DNA of 64,000 bases from Sphingobacteriaceae bacterium (GTDB taxonomy: Bacteria; Bacteroidota; Bacteroidia; B-17B0; Aurantibacillaceae): the NCBI GenBank assembly GCA_016709575.1, contig JADJMM010000008.1:124001-188000 (forward strand). The letters are read 5' to 3'. The number at the start of each line of letters is the position of its first letter. Position 1 is the first letter of the stretch. The translations under genes and the position numbers were made by a program. The notes beneath the pieces are model-generated. The model worked only from the letters and a program-made list of their open reading frames with translations. It searched no databases and had not been told where the DNA came from. Positions 41,011-50,184 of the stretch are shown piece by piece.

Positions 41011-44000
41011 ATGAAAAAAGTAATCACAACCAGCCTGTTTTTTTTAGCAATTTGTTGCATTAATATTTTGAATGCACAAAGTCAGTGGAAGGGTGTTCCT
41101 TGTAATGATTGCGTTAATCCGCAGTCTAGCCAAAAAGGAAATCCTAATCAGGTACAAAACGGTAACGGCACAATTGCCACAAGTTATACTACAACAGCAT
41201 GCGGATTAGGATTTACAACAGCTACTGTAAGATTAAACAGGCGTTCATTTGGTGGCATGACAGTTCCTCAGGGAGTTCTTCAACCTGCAAATATGGTTGT
41301 GAGTGGTATTCCTTCTTGTTTCACAATAGTGAAAGCTTTTTTATATGTTGGTGGTTCTGGTAATGGAGTTGCTATTACAGCGAATATTACAAATCCTTTA
41401 TTAGTTGCAGGAGCTTATCCTATGACAATGATCGGTACGCATACTGATAAGTGCTGGGGTTATGCGGGTACTTATAATTACCGAGCTGATGTTACAGCTG
41501 CTATTTCGGGAAACGGAACTTATGTATTAAGTGGAATTCCTTGTTTAGGTACAACACCTAATGATATGGATGGTGCTACTTTAATTATTATGTATACCGA
41601 TCCGACTCAAACTTTCACAGGGCACATGGTTATTGGTGATGGTTGTCGTGAAGTTTCCGGAGGTACTATAACAAATAATATTACTGGCTTTAATGTTTGC
41701 GGTGCAACAAATTCAACTCAAAACTTTGTAATTGTTTCCGATTTACAGCAAATTGCCAATACACCTATTAATTTTAATTCAGCAGTTTCTAATTATACTT
41801 GGGCAAGCGCAAGTAATAACGTATGGGATTACATTCAGCAACCAGGTGCACCTGCAACTGCGGGTCAAACATCTGCTACTTACGGGTTCAGTAATTCAAG
41901 TGATTGTTACAACTTTGTGGCTGCGGGTATGTATTACCGTACAGCTTGTAATGTTTGTACTGTTGCTTCTAATTTACCTGTTACAGCTGTTACATCTTCA
42001 TCATGCGCTGCAGGTTCTGCTACAGCAACTGTTTCAGGTGGTACCGGTCCTTACACTTATACTTGGACTCCAACGGGTGGAAATACTGCTACAATCACTG
42101 GCGCTGCTACAGGTAACTACACAGTTACAGTAAGAGATGCTACTGGTTGCAAAACAGGAACTGCCGTCGTCGCTATTACATCTGCATCCGCACCAACACT
42201 CGCAATAATCGGTAATACTACAATATGTGCCGGGCAATCAACAACTCTAACGGTCAGCGGAGCCAGTACATATACGTGGTCGCCTGGTGCAACGTTAAAT
42301 ACAACAATTGGTAACGTCGTCGTCGCCACACCGCCAAATACAATAACCTATTCTATTAGTGGTACAAGTACCGCAGGTTGTGTTTCTACGCGAACTATGC
42401 AAGTTGTAGTTAATCCTCTCCCTGTGCCTGTTGTAGGAAGTAATAGTCCATTGTGTGCCGGACAAACTCTAAACTTAACGTCTACCGGTGGTGGAACTTA
42501 TTCTTGGTCAGGACCAAGCGCATTTTCATCTGCATTACAAAATCCCACCGTACCATCAGTAACCTCTACTAATGCTGGTGTTTATACTGTAACCGTTACA
42601 ACTTTAGGTTGTACAGGTGTTGGCACTGTTAACGTTGTTGTAAATACACCGACAAGTTCAGCAAGTAACACTGGGCCATATTGCGCAGGACAAACTATCC
42701 AATTAAATACACCGGCTGCTACTTCATTTACATGGACAGGGCCAAATGCATTTACGTCATCTTTACAAAATCCAACAATCCCAGCTTCAACTGCAGCTAT
42801 GACAGGTGTATATTCTGTTACGGCATCTACGGGTGGTTGTATATCTACAGCAACAACTTTAGTAACTGTTAACGCACTACCGGTTGTAGCTCCAACAAAT
42901 ACAGGACCGTATTGTCCGGGTAATACCATTCAATTAAATGTTGGTTCATCTACTTCTTATACTTGGACTGGACCGAGTGCATTTACTTCTAACTTACAAA
43001 ATCCAACACAAACAAATGCACAAACAACAAACGGAGGTGTATACACCGTTAGTTTAACAAGTGCTCAAGGTTGTGTAAATAGTGGAACAACTATGGTAGT
43101 TGTAAATCCTTCTCCTGTTGTTGTGATCGGAAGTAATAGTCCGGTTTGTTTAAACAGCACAATTAATTTAACAGCAAGCGGTGGAACAGGTTATACTTGG
43201 AGTGGACCAAATGCTTTCTCATCAGCATTACAAAATCCAACTATTCCATCAGCCACTGCAGTTAACGCAGGTGTTTATACAGTAACAGTTACATCATTAG
43301 GATGTACTAATACAGGAACAGTAAGTGTAACGGTTTTAAGTCCTACTACTTCTGCTTCTAATACTGGACCTTATTGTGCAGGTGCAACTATTCAATTAAA
43401 CACACCAGCTGCAACATCTTATACTTGGACAGGACCAAGCGCATTTAATTCAAGCTTACAAAATCCAACTCTTGCTAGTGCAATTGTGGGTATGAGTGGA
43501 ACATATAGCGTATTGGTTTCTGCTGGTACATGTACTGCTTTTGCAACGACTAACGTTGTGGTAAATCCATTACCGGTTCCTGCTGCAACTAATACCGGAC
43601 CATATTGTCCTGGTAATACAATCCAATTAAATGTTGGTTCATTTACAACTTATACTTGGACTGGACCAAGTGCATTTAGTTCTAACTTACAAAATCCAAC
43701 ACAAACAAATGCTCAACCAACAAATTCAGGACCTTATGTTGTAACGGTTGCTGATGCGAATGGTTGTATTAATACTTCAACTACAACTGTAGTTGTAAAT
43801 CCTTCTCCTGTTATTGTAATTGGAAGTAATAGTCCGGTTTGTATTAATACTGCAATCAACTTAACTTCTACAGGTGGTGGAACTTATTCTTGGAGCGGAC
43901 CAAACGCATTTACATCAGCATTACAAAATCCAACCATTCCGGTTGCAACTCCAATTGAGGCCGGTGTTTATAATGTAACAGTTACTACTTTAGGTTGTAC

Positions 44001-46425
44001 AAGTACAGCTTCAGTAAACGTTATTGTTACGACACCAACAACTTCTGCATCTAATACAGGTCCTTATTGCGCTGGAACAACTATTAATTTAAGTGCGCCT
44101 GCTGCAACTTCATATACTTGGAGCGGTCCTGGTGGATATACGTCCAATTCACAAAATGCAACCCAAGCTTCATCTACTCCTGCAATGTCAGGAACATATA
44201 GTGTAATTGTTTCTATTGGAACTTGTACTGCAAGCGCAACCACTAACGTTGTTGTGAATGCTTTACCAACACCAACTGCAACAAGTAACAGTCCGCTTTG
44301 TGCTGGACAAACTATTAACTTAACAGGAGCGGGTGCATTAACTTATACTTGGACAGGTCCGAATTCATTTAGTTCTAACTCTGCAACACCTTCTATACCT
44401 ACAGTTTCAGTTGTAAATGGTGGAAATTATATTTTAAATGTTACTGATGCGAATGGTTGTACTAATACTACAAACGTTGTTGTAGTTGTTAATGCATTAC
44501 CAACAATTGCAGTTACAAATCCAACTACTTGCGTAAACACTACAATAAACTTAACCGCTAATGGTGGTGTTACTTATGCTTGGAGTGGTCCTGGTGGATT
44601 TACTTCAGCCGCTCAGAATCCAAATATTACAGGAGCGCAATTAACTATGTCGGGTGTTTATGTAGTGACCGTTACAGATGCAAATGGTTGTATAAATACT
44701 GCTAATGCAAACGTATCCGTATTACCATTACCAACTCCAAACATCACAAGTAACTCTCCTGTTTGTGCAGGCGGTACTTTAAACTTATTCGGAACGGGTG
44801 GTGCAGTTTATGCTTGGAGTGGTCCTGGTTATGTAGGGGCTTCTCAAAATCCTGTTATCAATAACGTAACTGCTGTTGCAAATGGAGTTTACACTTTATT
44901 AGTTTCTTCCGGAACTTGTACAGCAAGTACAACTTTCACTGTAGTTATTAATCCTACTCCTGTATTTAGTTTTGCAGGTAGTAATGTGTTGTGTAACGGA
45001 CAAAGCAACGGAACTTCAACTGTGAATGTAACTGTTGGTACGGGTCCATTCAATTATAACTGGAGTACAATTCCATCTCAAACAACACAAGACGCTTCTA
45101 ATTTAGCAGCAGGAACTTATTCTTGTATTGTAACTGATGCGAATGGTTGTTCAAGCGTAGCTTCTACACAAATTACACAGCCAACTCAATTTAGTGTTGC
45201 TATCAATACTGCTACATTCTCAGCTTGTGCAAACAGTCCGATAAATGTTACGGCAATTGGTGCCGGTGGTACTGGTCCTTATTCTTACAACTGGGTTTCA
45301 GGTCCAACTGTTGGTCCTTATACTATTAACGAAACGCTTGCAGGAAATTATATTTATACTGTAAATGCAGTGGACGCATTTAATTGTCCAGCTACAGCAA
45401 ATATCAATTTAACTTTCTTTCCACAGCCAACAGTAACTGCAACAAGCGCTACTTTATGTGCGGGACAAACTACTGCAGCTTTAGTTGCAAGTGGAGCTAC
45501 AAGTTATGTATGGCAGCCGGGTAATATTACAGGTAGTACTTATCCATACAGTGGAAACACTTCAGTTAATATAACTGTTGTTGGTATTTCAAACGGTTGT
45601 AGCAATACTGCGAATACAAGTGTAATTGTAAATCCAACACCTAATACAAATATTACAGTAGGTACTGCTAAAGGTTGTGTGCCGACATGTGTAACATTTA
45701 GCGCTGGTGGTGCTTCTAACATTACTAGTTATGGTTGGATTTTAAATGGGGCAGGAATTACAGGAGCACAAAACGGAGCGTATTGTTTTGATGAAGCTGC
45801 TTCTTATACTTTAGGTTTACAGGTTATGGATGCAAATGGTTGTACTGGAACTGTTGTTCCTGTTACAATTGATATCTATCCTCAACCGGTGGCAGACTTC
45901 AACCACGCGCCAATTAAACCAATTATTAATCAGGATCCGTTTGTAACATTTACAGATGCGTCATGGGGTGCTCCAATTGTGAGCTGGAACTGGTATTTCA
46001 TGAATACAGCTCAATATACTTCAATTGAACAGAATCCAACGTTCATGTATACTGAACCGGGAACTTATCCTGTGGTATTAGTTGTTAAGAGTGATAAAGG
46101 TTGTACAGATACTATAATTCGTCCGTTAGTAGTTGGTGAAGATTTTGGAATTTATGTTCCGAATGCGTTTACACCAAATGGAGATGGTATGAATGATATT
46201 TTCCAGCCAAAAGGATTTGGTGTTGTGAAATACGAATTAAATATCTTCGACCGTTGGGGTGAGAGAGTATTCCACACTACAACTTTTGAAGAAGGTTGGG
46301 ATGGTTCATTCCAAGGTCGTGGGGAAAAGGGAATTGAAGAAGCTTCTTACACTTGGTTAATTAATGCAACTAGTGTGTTCGGAAAATCTCACGAGTTAAA
46401 AGGACATGTAACTTTGATTCGATAA
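41011..46425 (+). CDS. giant repeat adhesin with T9SS type B (CHU_C) domain, long paralogue
   Basis: An 1804-residue paralogue of the previous gene with the same plan: signal peptide (MKKVITTSLFFLAICCINILNAQ), 300-residue N-terminal domain, Ig-like modules, SprB-type repeat, PKD-like domain and CHU_C end (YVPNAFTPNGDGMNDIFQPKG to GHVTLIR). It has about twelve Ig-like modules instead of six, which accounts for almost all of the 440 extra residues. It is predicted to be secreted and surface-attached by type IX secretion. Between about 42150 and 42350 the codon use shifts to C-ending codons (for example runs of GTC GTC GCC). It is followed by its own terminator and has no frameshift in 5.4 kb. 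Confidence 0.88.
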   Translation: MKKVITTSLFFLAICCINILNAQSQWKGVPCNDCVNPQSSQKGNPNQVQNGNGTIATSYTTTACGLGFTTATVRLNRRSFGGMTVPQGVLQPANMVVSGIPSCFTIVKAFLYVGGSGNGVAITANITNPLLVAGAYPMTMIGTHTDKCWGYAGTYNYRADVTAAISGNGTYVLSGIPCLGTTPNDMDGATLIIMYTDPTQTFTGHMVIGDGCREVSGGTITNNITGFNVCGATNSTQNFVIVSDLQQIANTPINFNSAVSNYTWASASNNVWDYIQQPGAPATAGQTSATYGFSNSSDCYNFVAAGMYYRTACNVCTVASNLPVTAVTSSSCAAGSATATVSGGTGPYTYTWTPTGGNTATITGAATGNYTVTVRDATGCKTGTAVVAITSASAPTLAIIGNTTICAGQSTTLTVSGASTYTWSPGATLNTTIGNVVVATPPNTITYSISGTSTAGCVSTRTMQVVVNPLPVPVVGSNSPLCAGQTLNLTSTGGGTYSWSGPSAFSSALQNPTVPSVTSTNAGVYTVTVTTLGCTGVGTVNVVVNTPTSSASNTGPYCAGQTIQLNTPAATSFTWTGPNAFTSSLQNPTIPASTAAMTGVYSVTASTGGCISTATTLVTVNALPVVAPTNTGPYCPGNTIQLNVGSSTSYTWTGPSAFTSNLQNPTQTNAQTTNGGVYTVSLTSAQGCVNSGTTMVVVNPSPVVVIGSNSPVCLNSTINLTASGGTGYTWSGPNAFSSALQNPTIPSATAVNAGVYTVTVTSLGCTNTGTVSVTVLSPTTSASNTGPYCAGATIQLNTPAATSYTWTGPSAFNSSLQNPTLASAIVGMSGTYSVLVSAGTCTAFATTNVVVNPLPVPAATNTGPYCPGNTIQLNVGSFTTYTWTGPSAFSSNLQNPTQTNAQPTNSGPYVVTVADANGCINTSTTTVVVNPSPVIVIGSNSPVCINTAINLTSTGGGTYSWSGPNAFTSALQNPTIPVATPIEAGVYNVTVTTLGCTSTASVNVIVTTPTTSASNTGPYCAGTTINLSAPAATSYTWSGPGGYTSNSQNATQASSTPAMSGTYSVIVSIGTCTASATTNVVVNALPTPTATSNSPLCAGQTINLTGAGALTYTWTGPNSFSSNSATPSIPTVSVVNGGNYILNVTDANGCTNTTNVVVVVNALPTIAVTNPTTCVNTTINLTANGGVTYAWSGPGGFTSAAQNPNITGAQLTMSGVYVVTVTDANGCINTANANVSVLPLPTPNITSNSPVCAGGTLNLFGTGGAVYAWSGPGYVGASQNPVINNVTAVANGVYTLLVSSGTCTASTTFTVVINPTPVFSFAGSNVLCNGQSNGTSTVNVTVGTGPFNYNWSTIPSQTTQDASNLAAGTYSCIVTDANGCSSVASTQITQPTQFSVAINTATFSACANSPINVTAIGAGGTGPYSYNWVSGPTVGPYTINETLAGNYIYTVNAVDAFNCPATANINLTFFPQPTVTATSATLCAGQTTAALVASGATSYVWQPGNITGSTYPYSGNTSVNITVVGISNGCSNTANTSVIVNPTPNTNITVGTAKGCVPTCVTFSAGGASNITSYGWILNGAGITGAQNGAYCFDEAASYTLGLQVMDANGCTGTVVPVTIDIYPQPVADFNHAPIKPIINQDPFVTFTDASWGAPIVSWNWYFMNTAQYTSIEQNPTFMYTEPGTYPVVLVVKSDKGCTDTIIRPLVVGEDFGIYVPNAFTPNGDGMNDIFQPKGFGVVKYELNIFDRWGERVFHTTTFEEGWDGSFQGRGEKGIEEASYTWLINATSVFGKSHELKGHVTLIR
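42210..44970 (+). repeat. twelve tandem Ig-like modules with a 693-base A-B-C super-repeat
   Basis: The module order is 0-A-B-C-A-B-C-A-B-D-E-F. The A modules (GGAAGTAATAG motif) start at 42436, 43129 and 43822, exactly 693 bases (231 codons) apart. B modules start 228 bases after A in the first and third unit. The first adhesin has the order 0-A-B-C-E-F. Confidence 0.85.
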
Positions 46426-46444
46426 AAATTTGAAGGTTAAATTG

Positions 46445-46474
46445 AAAGGCTCCGATTTATCGGGGCCTTTTTTT
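46445..46474 (+). terminator. rho-independent terminator after the second adhesin
   Basis: GGCTCCGA pairs with TCGGGGCC (one wobble) over a TTTA loop, with A residues before and T7 after. It may also serve the convergent EamA gene that ends at 46478. Confidence 0.85.
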
Positions 46475-46477
46475 ATT

Positions 46478-47352
46478 CTAAAGAGTAATAAGAAGAATTG
46501 ATATCACAGCAAGAAGAACTCCCAATAGATTTTGAGCACTTAACTTTTCTTTAAATACTAAAAAGCCAACCAAAGCTGTTAAAACCACATTTGAAATATT
46601 AAGTACGGGAAATAGTTGCGCACTCGTGAAAATATTTGCTTCCAGTGATTTTAGGATAAAAAAAATGCTGAAGTAGTTTGGTATCCCTAAAATAATTCCG
46701 CCTATCAAGCTTTTAATTCAAATTTTATGCTTCCTTTCGGTTGTTTTAAAAACTGAAAGACTAAAATACAAATCCCAATAAGAAACGCACTGGCAAAAAT
46801 ACCAATGCTAAATAAATCACTATGTACAGGTAAAGTAAACAAATAGGTTTTGGCGGCGTTAATGCCGGTGTCAATTAAACCGCTCCCAATAAAGACTAAA
46901 GCAGGCAGCCATAATAAAGTTTTAGAAGTGTGATGCTCTGTTGTGTTGCGTTTGTTAGTGAAATACACTGCTATTAAAGCCAAAATAATACCAACGATTT
47001 TCATCGTATTAAATGGTTCTCCAATAAAAATGATAGAAAATAAAACAGGTATAACCACACTCATTTTGTTCGCCACCGAAGCGGCGGCGATGCTAATTTT
47101 TTGTGCGGTTAATGAAATTAAATAAAATACAGAGATGAATAGAAATCCTAATGGCAAACAAACATATAACCAGGAGGTTTCACTGATTAAATTGAAATCT
47201 ATTTCATGTTGCGAGAAGAAAAAACCGGTTAATGCAGCTGTAATATAATTGGTAATGATAGCGTGAAAGGTATTGACCTTATACTTTTCAAAGAGTTTAA
47301 AAACACTCAATAAAAAAATGCTGGTCAGTATGGCGAGGGATATGTAGATCAT
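46478..47352 (-). CDS. EamA/DMT family transporter, one frameshift
   Basis: A membrane protein of about 291 residues with ten hydrophobic helices, made of two EamA repeats. The first (SVVIPVLFSIIFIGEPF region, residues about 90-115) and the last (FLVFKEKLSAQNLLGVLLAVISILLI) show the usual pattern. A lost A near 46715 splits it into 47352-46705 and 46708-46478; restoring it reads KFELKSLIGGIILGIPNYF. I use the ATG at 47352, since the upstream reading adds a non-family segment. The substrate is unknown; many DMT proteins export amino acids or nucleotide precursors. Confidence 0.8.
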
Positions 47353-47495
47353 GCTGCAAATATAAATTATAATTATGGTTGAGCGAAACTCAAAAATGAA
47401 TGAGTAAAAGTAAGTCGAATGAGTCAGGCCTTGCTTTCGATTATTCAAAAAATGTAATTTAATTTTTAACTCAATTAGATTTGTAGAAAAAAATC

Positions 47496-49052
47496 ATGAA
47501 GAAAATTTTTACTCTCTTATCTATTGTTGCTTTAGGCTCGCAGTTAAACGCTCAGATTTTTCACAAGAAATATAATTATACTGGTGAAATAATGAACGGG
47601 CAAACTTCTGTTGTTAACAATAATCGTATTTATAACGCCTCTTCAAGTATGATGTTGCAAGGGCAGGTTTCTATTCAGAAAACTGATCTCGCAGGAAATC
47701 ATATTGTAACCCGGACTATTTTATTTGGCACTTCAACTCCAGTGGTATCTGTTAAAAAAATGATTACCATTGCCGATAAGTTATATATAGTTGGAAGTAT
47801 TAATCCAGCATCTTCAACCGATGGACTTTTACTAGTTGTTGATACTAATATAACAACACCGGTAGTATATGCAAAGTCATATGGTACAGCTGCAGGTAAA
47901 GAGGATATTTATGATATTTTGCAAGCTTCAAATACGGATCTTGTTATGGTGGGTAACTCTACAGTTCCAACCGCTACCATTGGTGTAGAACGCAATGTTC
48001 CGTTTGTAGTAAGGGTTTCGGTGGGAACAGGAAATCCGGTTTATCAAAAAATTTATGATGATGGTTTAGATAAATTGTGTTATTCAGTTGCTGAAGATGT
48101 AGTAAACAATACATTGTTTATTTCCGGTGCCAAATTAGGATCTAACTCAACACATATTTTTAAAATTACGAGCGATGCAGTAGGGGTAGTTTTATCTGCA
48201 AAGGATTTTATTTTTTCTTCACAGGCTATGTATGTAAAAAAGTTACAGGTTTATGGATCTAAAGTCTTTATGATTGGAGGCGACCCAAATAATAATTTAA
48301 TGACCGTTGAGACGGATCTAACTCTAAATACTATTGTTACACCAAAGTATTATACAAATTTCAGATATCATGATATGGTGAAAGTTGGTAACAGAAATTA
48401 TATAGCTGGCTTGTCAGTTCCAACCGGAACATTCAGTTATCTTTCTGCAATGAGAATGGATTCGGTATTTAATTATCAAATAGGTATGACGTATTCATTA
48501 GTACCGGTTCCGGTTTTTGTAAACTGGAGCGCAGTAAATGTGGTGAATAAATCAAATACGATGTATTGGATTGCGCAAGAAGGATGGACCGCGCCGGGAC
48601 CCTATACAAACCGTTATATTGTTGGTTCCGATATGGCTTTAAACGCAACCTGCGGCACGTTCTTAACCCCAACTATGGGCAATAACATTAATACAATAGT
48701 TTTAGCGAATCCAATGAACCCTCCAACTACCTTTACAGTTGTTAATTATAATCCTTTCCCAAACGCAATTAATCCAACTATAACAACACTATGTTCAGCA
48801 ACCGGAATTGAGAATGTAAACGAGAGTTTCGAGAAGTTTGTAATAAACAACGATTTTGATAAAGTAATTATCGAATCACCATATTCTGAATATACCATTA
48901 ATGTATTTGATTTATCGGGCAAATTAATTTCAACCGTAAATGCAAATGCTGAGGTGACAGAAGTTAACACTTCTCATTTAGCGAGTGGCATTTATGTAAT
49001 TAAATTAAATGCAAAAGGTTATGAGCAACGACAAAAAATTGTTAAGCAATAG
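47496..49052 (+). CDS. secreted protein with T9SS type A sorting domain
   Basis: A 518-residue protein with a signal peptide ending LNAQ, a central region of repeated beta strands that may be a propeller (about 25-420), and a C-terminal type A sorting domain (about 445-518). That domain shows VFDLSGKLIS, HLASGIYVIKL and a basic end. It is a likely cargo of the type IX secretion system. I do not recognise the central domain. A TAGATTTG box at 47476-47483 lies upstream, but I see no clear -33 element. Confidence 0.85.
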   Translation: MKKIFTLLSIVALGSQLNAQIFHKKYNYTGEIMNGQTSVVNNNRIYNASSSMMLQGQVSIQKTDLAGNHIVTRTILFGTSTPVVSVKKMITIADKLYIVGSINPASSTDGLLLVVDTNITTPVVYAKSYGTAAGKEDIYDILQASNTDLVMVGNSTVPTATIGVERNVPFVVRVSVGTGNPVYQKIYDDGLDKLCYSVAEDVVNNTLFISGAKLGSNSTHIFKITSDAVGVVLSAKDFIFSSQAMYVKKLQVYGSKVFMIGGDPNNNLMTVETDLTLNTIVTPKYYTNFRYHDMVKVGNRNYIAGLSVPTGTFSYLSAMRMDSVFNYQIGMTYSLVPVPVFVNWSAVNVVNKSNTMYWIAQEGWTAPGPYTNRYIVGSDMALNATCGTFLTPTMGNNINTIVLANPMNPPTTFTVVNYNPFPNAINPTITTLCSATGIENVNESFEKFVINNDFDKVIIESPYSEYTINVFDLSGKLISTVNANAEVTEVNTSHLASGIYVIKLNAKGYEQRQKIVKQ

Positions 49053-49066
49053 AAAATAGAAATATA

Positions 49067-49092
49067 AAAAACCCGCCTAGTGCGGGTTTTTT
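49067..49092. terminator. bidirectional terminator overlapping the ribD stop codon
   Basis: AAAACCCGC-CTAGT-GCGGGTTTT is a strong hairpin with A and T tracts on the two sides, so it works in both directions. The ribD stop (TAG, 49077-49079) falls in its loop, and the last ribD codons form one arm. Confidence 0.85.
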
Positions 49093-50120
49093 ATTTGGTA
49101 TAAATTATCAGTTCCTGTTTTTTCCTGAACCGCTTTACTTAAATCGAATTCCGGCGCTTTAGTACCACTTCCAAAACTTTTATCAGGGTTAATAAACACG
49201 CGAGCTTCATCCCATAAATTTTCTTTGATAAAACTTTGGAGTAGGGTAGTGCCACCTTCTAATATAACGCTCGAAATATTTAAAGTGTAAAGCTTGTTTA
49301 AAATTTGTTCCAATACTTTTGCGCTAAAATCAATTTTTAAAAATTTTACAGTTTTGGTTGAGGTCTTCTGTAGCCCTGTAAATACAAGGGTTTCGGCTGC
49401 AGCATTAAAAATATCTGAATCTGGTTTTAATTTTAAATCTTTGTCTATAACTATTCGAATCGGATTTTTTCCTTCCGCTAATCGAACTGTTAATTCAGGA
49501 TTATCATTTATAACAGTAGTTGTTCCCACCATTATAGCTTGTTCTTGTGCACGCCATTCGTGGACTAACTTTTTACTTTCATCTCCTGTAATCCAATTCT
49601 CACTTTTGTTTTGAGGTATTGGATTTTTACTAACGAAGCCATCATTGGTTTGCGCCCATTTTAAAATCATGTAGGGTCTTTTCTTTTCATGAAATGTAAC
49701 AAAGCGTTTATTCAACTCTCTTCCTTCTTGTTCTAAAATTCCACTTTCAACTTCTATTCCTGCTTTCTTTAAACGTTCAATTCCTTTTCCGCCAACCAAA
49801 GGATTTGTATCTGTATTACAAATAACAACCTTCTTAAATTTTTTGGTCACCAATAAATCGGAACAAGGTGGTGTTTTCCCCTCATGCGAGCAAGGTTCTA
49901 AATTCACATATAAGGTACATTCAGTAAAATCAAAATCCGGAGCTAATGAATTTATGGCGTTAACTTCTGCATGTGGTCCGCCATATTCTTTATGATAGCC
50001 CTCCGCAATTATTTTCCCATCTTTCACTATTACACAACCCACCATTGGGTTAGGCGCGACCTTCGGCCAGCCAAATTTGGCCAGTTGAAGTGCCTTTTGC
50101 ATATAGTCGGAATGATTCAT
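49077..50120 (-). CDS. ribD: bifunctional riboflavin biosynthesis deaminase/reductase
   Basis: RibD converts the GTP-derived pyrimidine to the ribitylamino uracil precursor of riboflavin. The N-terminal deaminase has HAEVNAINS (about residue 50) and the zinc motif EPCSHEGKTPPCSDLL (about 74-89). The C-terminal reductase starts near residue 150 (PYMILKWAQTNDG) and includes ILEGGTTLLQSF. The length of 347 residues is normal. Its last five codons lie inside a terminator hairpin shared with the convergent T9SS cargo gene. No flavin-type riboswitch is seen upstream; 64 bases separate its start from the divergent TMTC-like gene. Confidence 0.93.
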   Translation of the reverse strand: MNHSDYMQKALQLAKFGWPKVAPNPMVGCVIVKDGKIIAEGYHKEYGGPHAEVNAINSLAPDFDFTECTLYVNLEPCSHEGKTPPCSDLLVTKKFKKVVICNTDTNPLVGGKGIERLKKAGIEVESGILEQEGRELNKRFVTFHEKKRPYMILKWAQTNDGFVSKNPIPQNKSENWITGDESKKLVHEWRAQEQAIMVGTTTVINDNPELTVRLAEGKNPIRIVIDKDLKLKPDSDIFNAAAETLVFTGLQKTSTKTVKFLKIDFSAKVLEQILNKLYTLNISSVILEGGTTLLQSFIKENLWDEARVFINPDKSFGSGTKAPEFDLSKAVQEKTGTDNLYQIKNPH

Positions 50121-50184
50121 AATTTAGAACGAAATTAAGAAAAGATACGGTAAATTTGTGTTTTAAGGTTCTTACAGAGCTATT

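Noticed and set aside
42210..44970. Regular repeats that might look like a CRISPR array
   Set aside because: The repeats are 230-base and 693-base in-frame coding modules with conserved protein motifs, not 25-40 base repeats with unique spacers, and no cas gene is near.
49294..49614. Plus-strand frame opposite ribD
   Set aside because: It is a shadow of the conserved ribD reductase domain, with no independent support.
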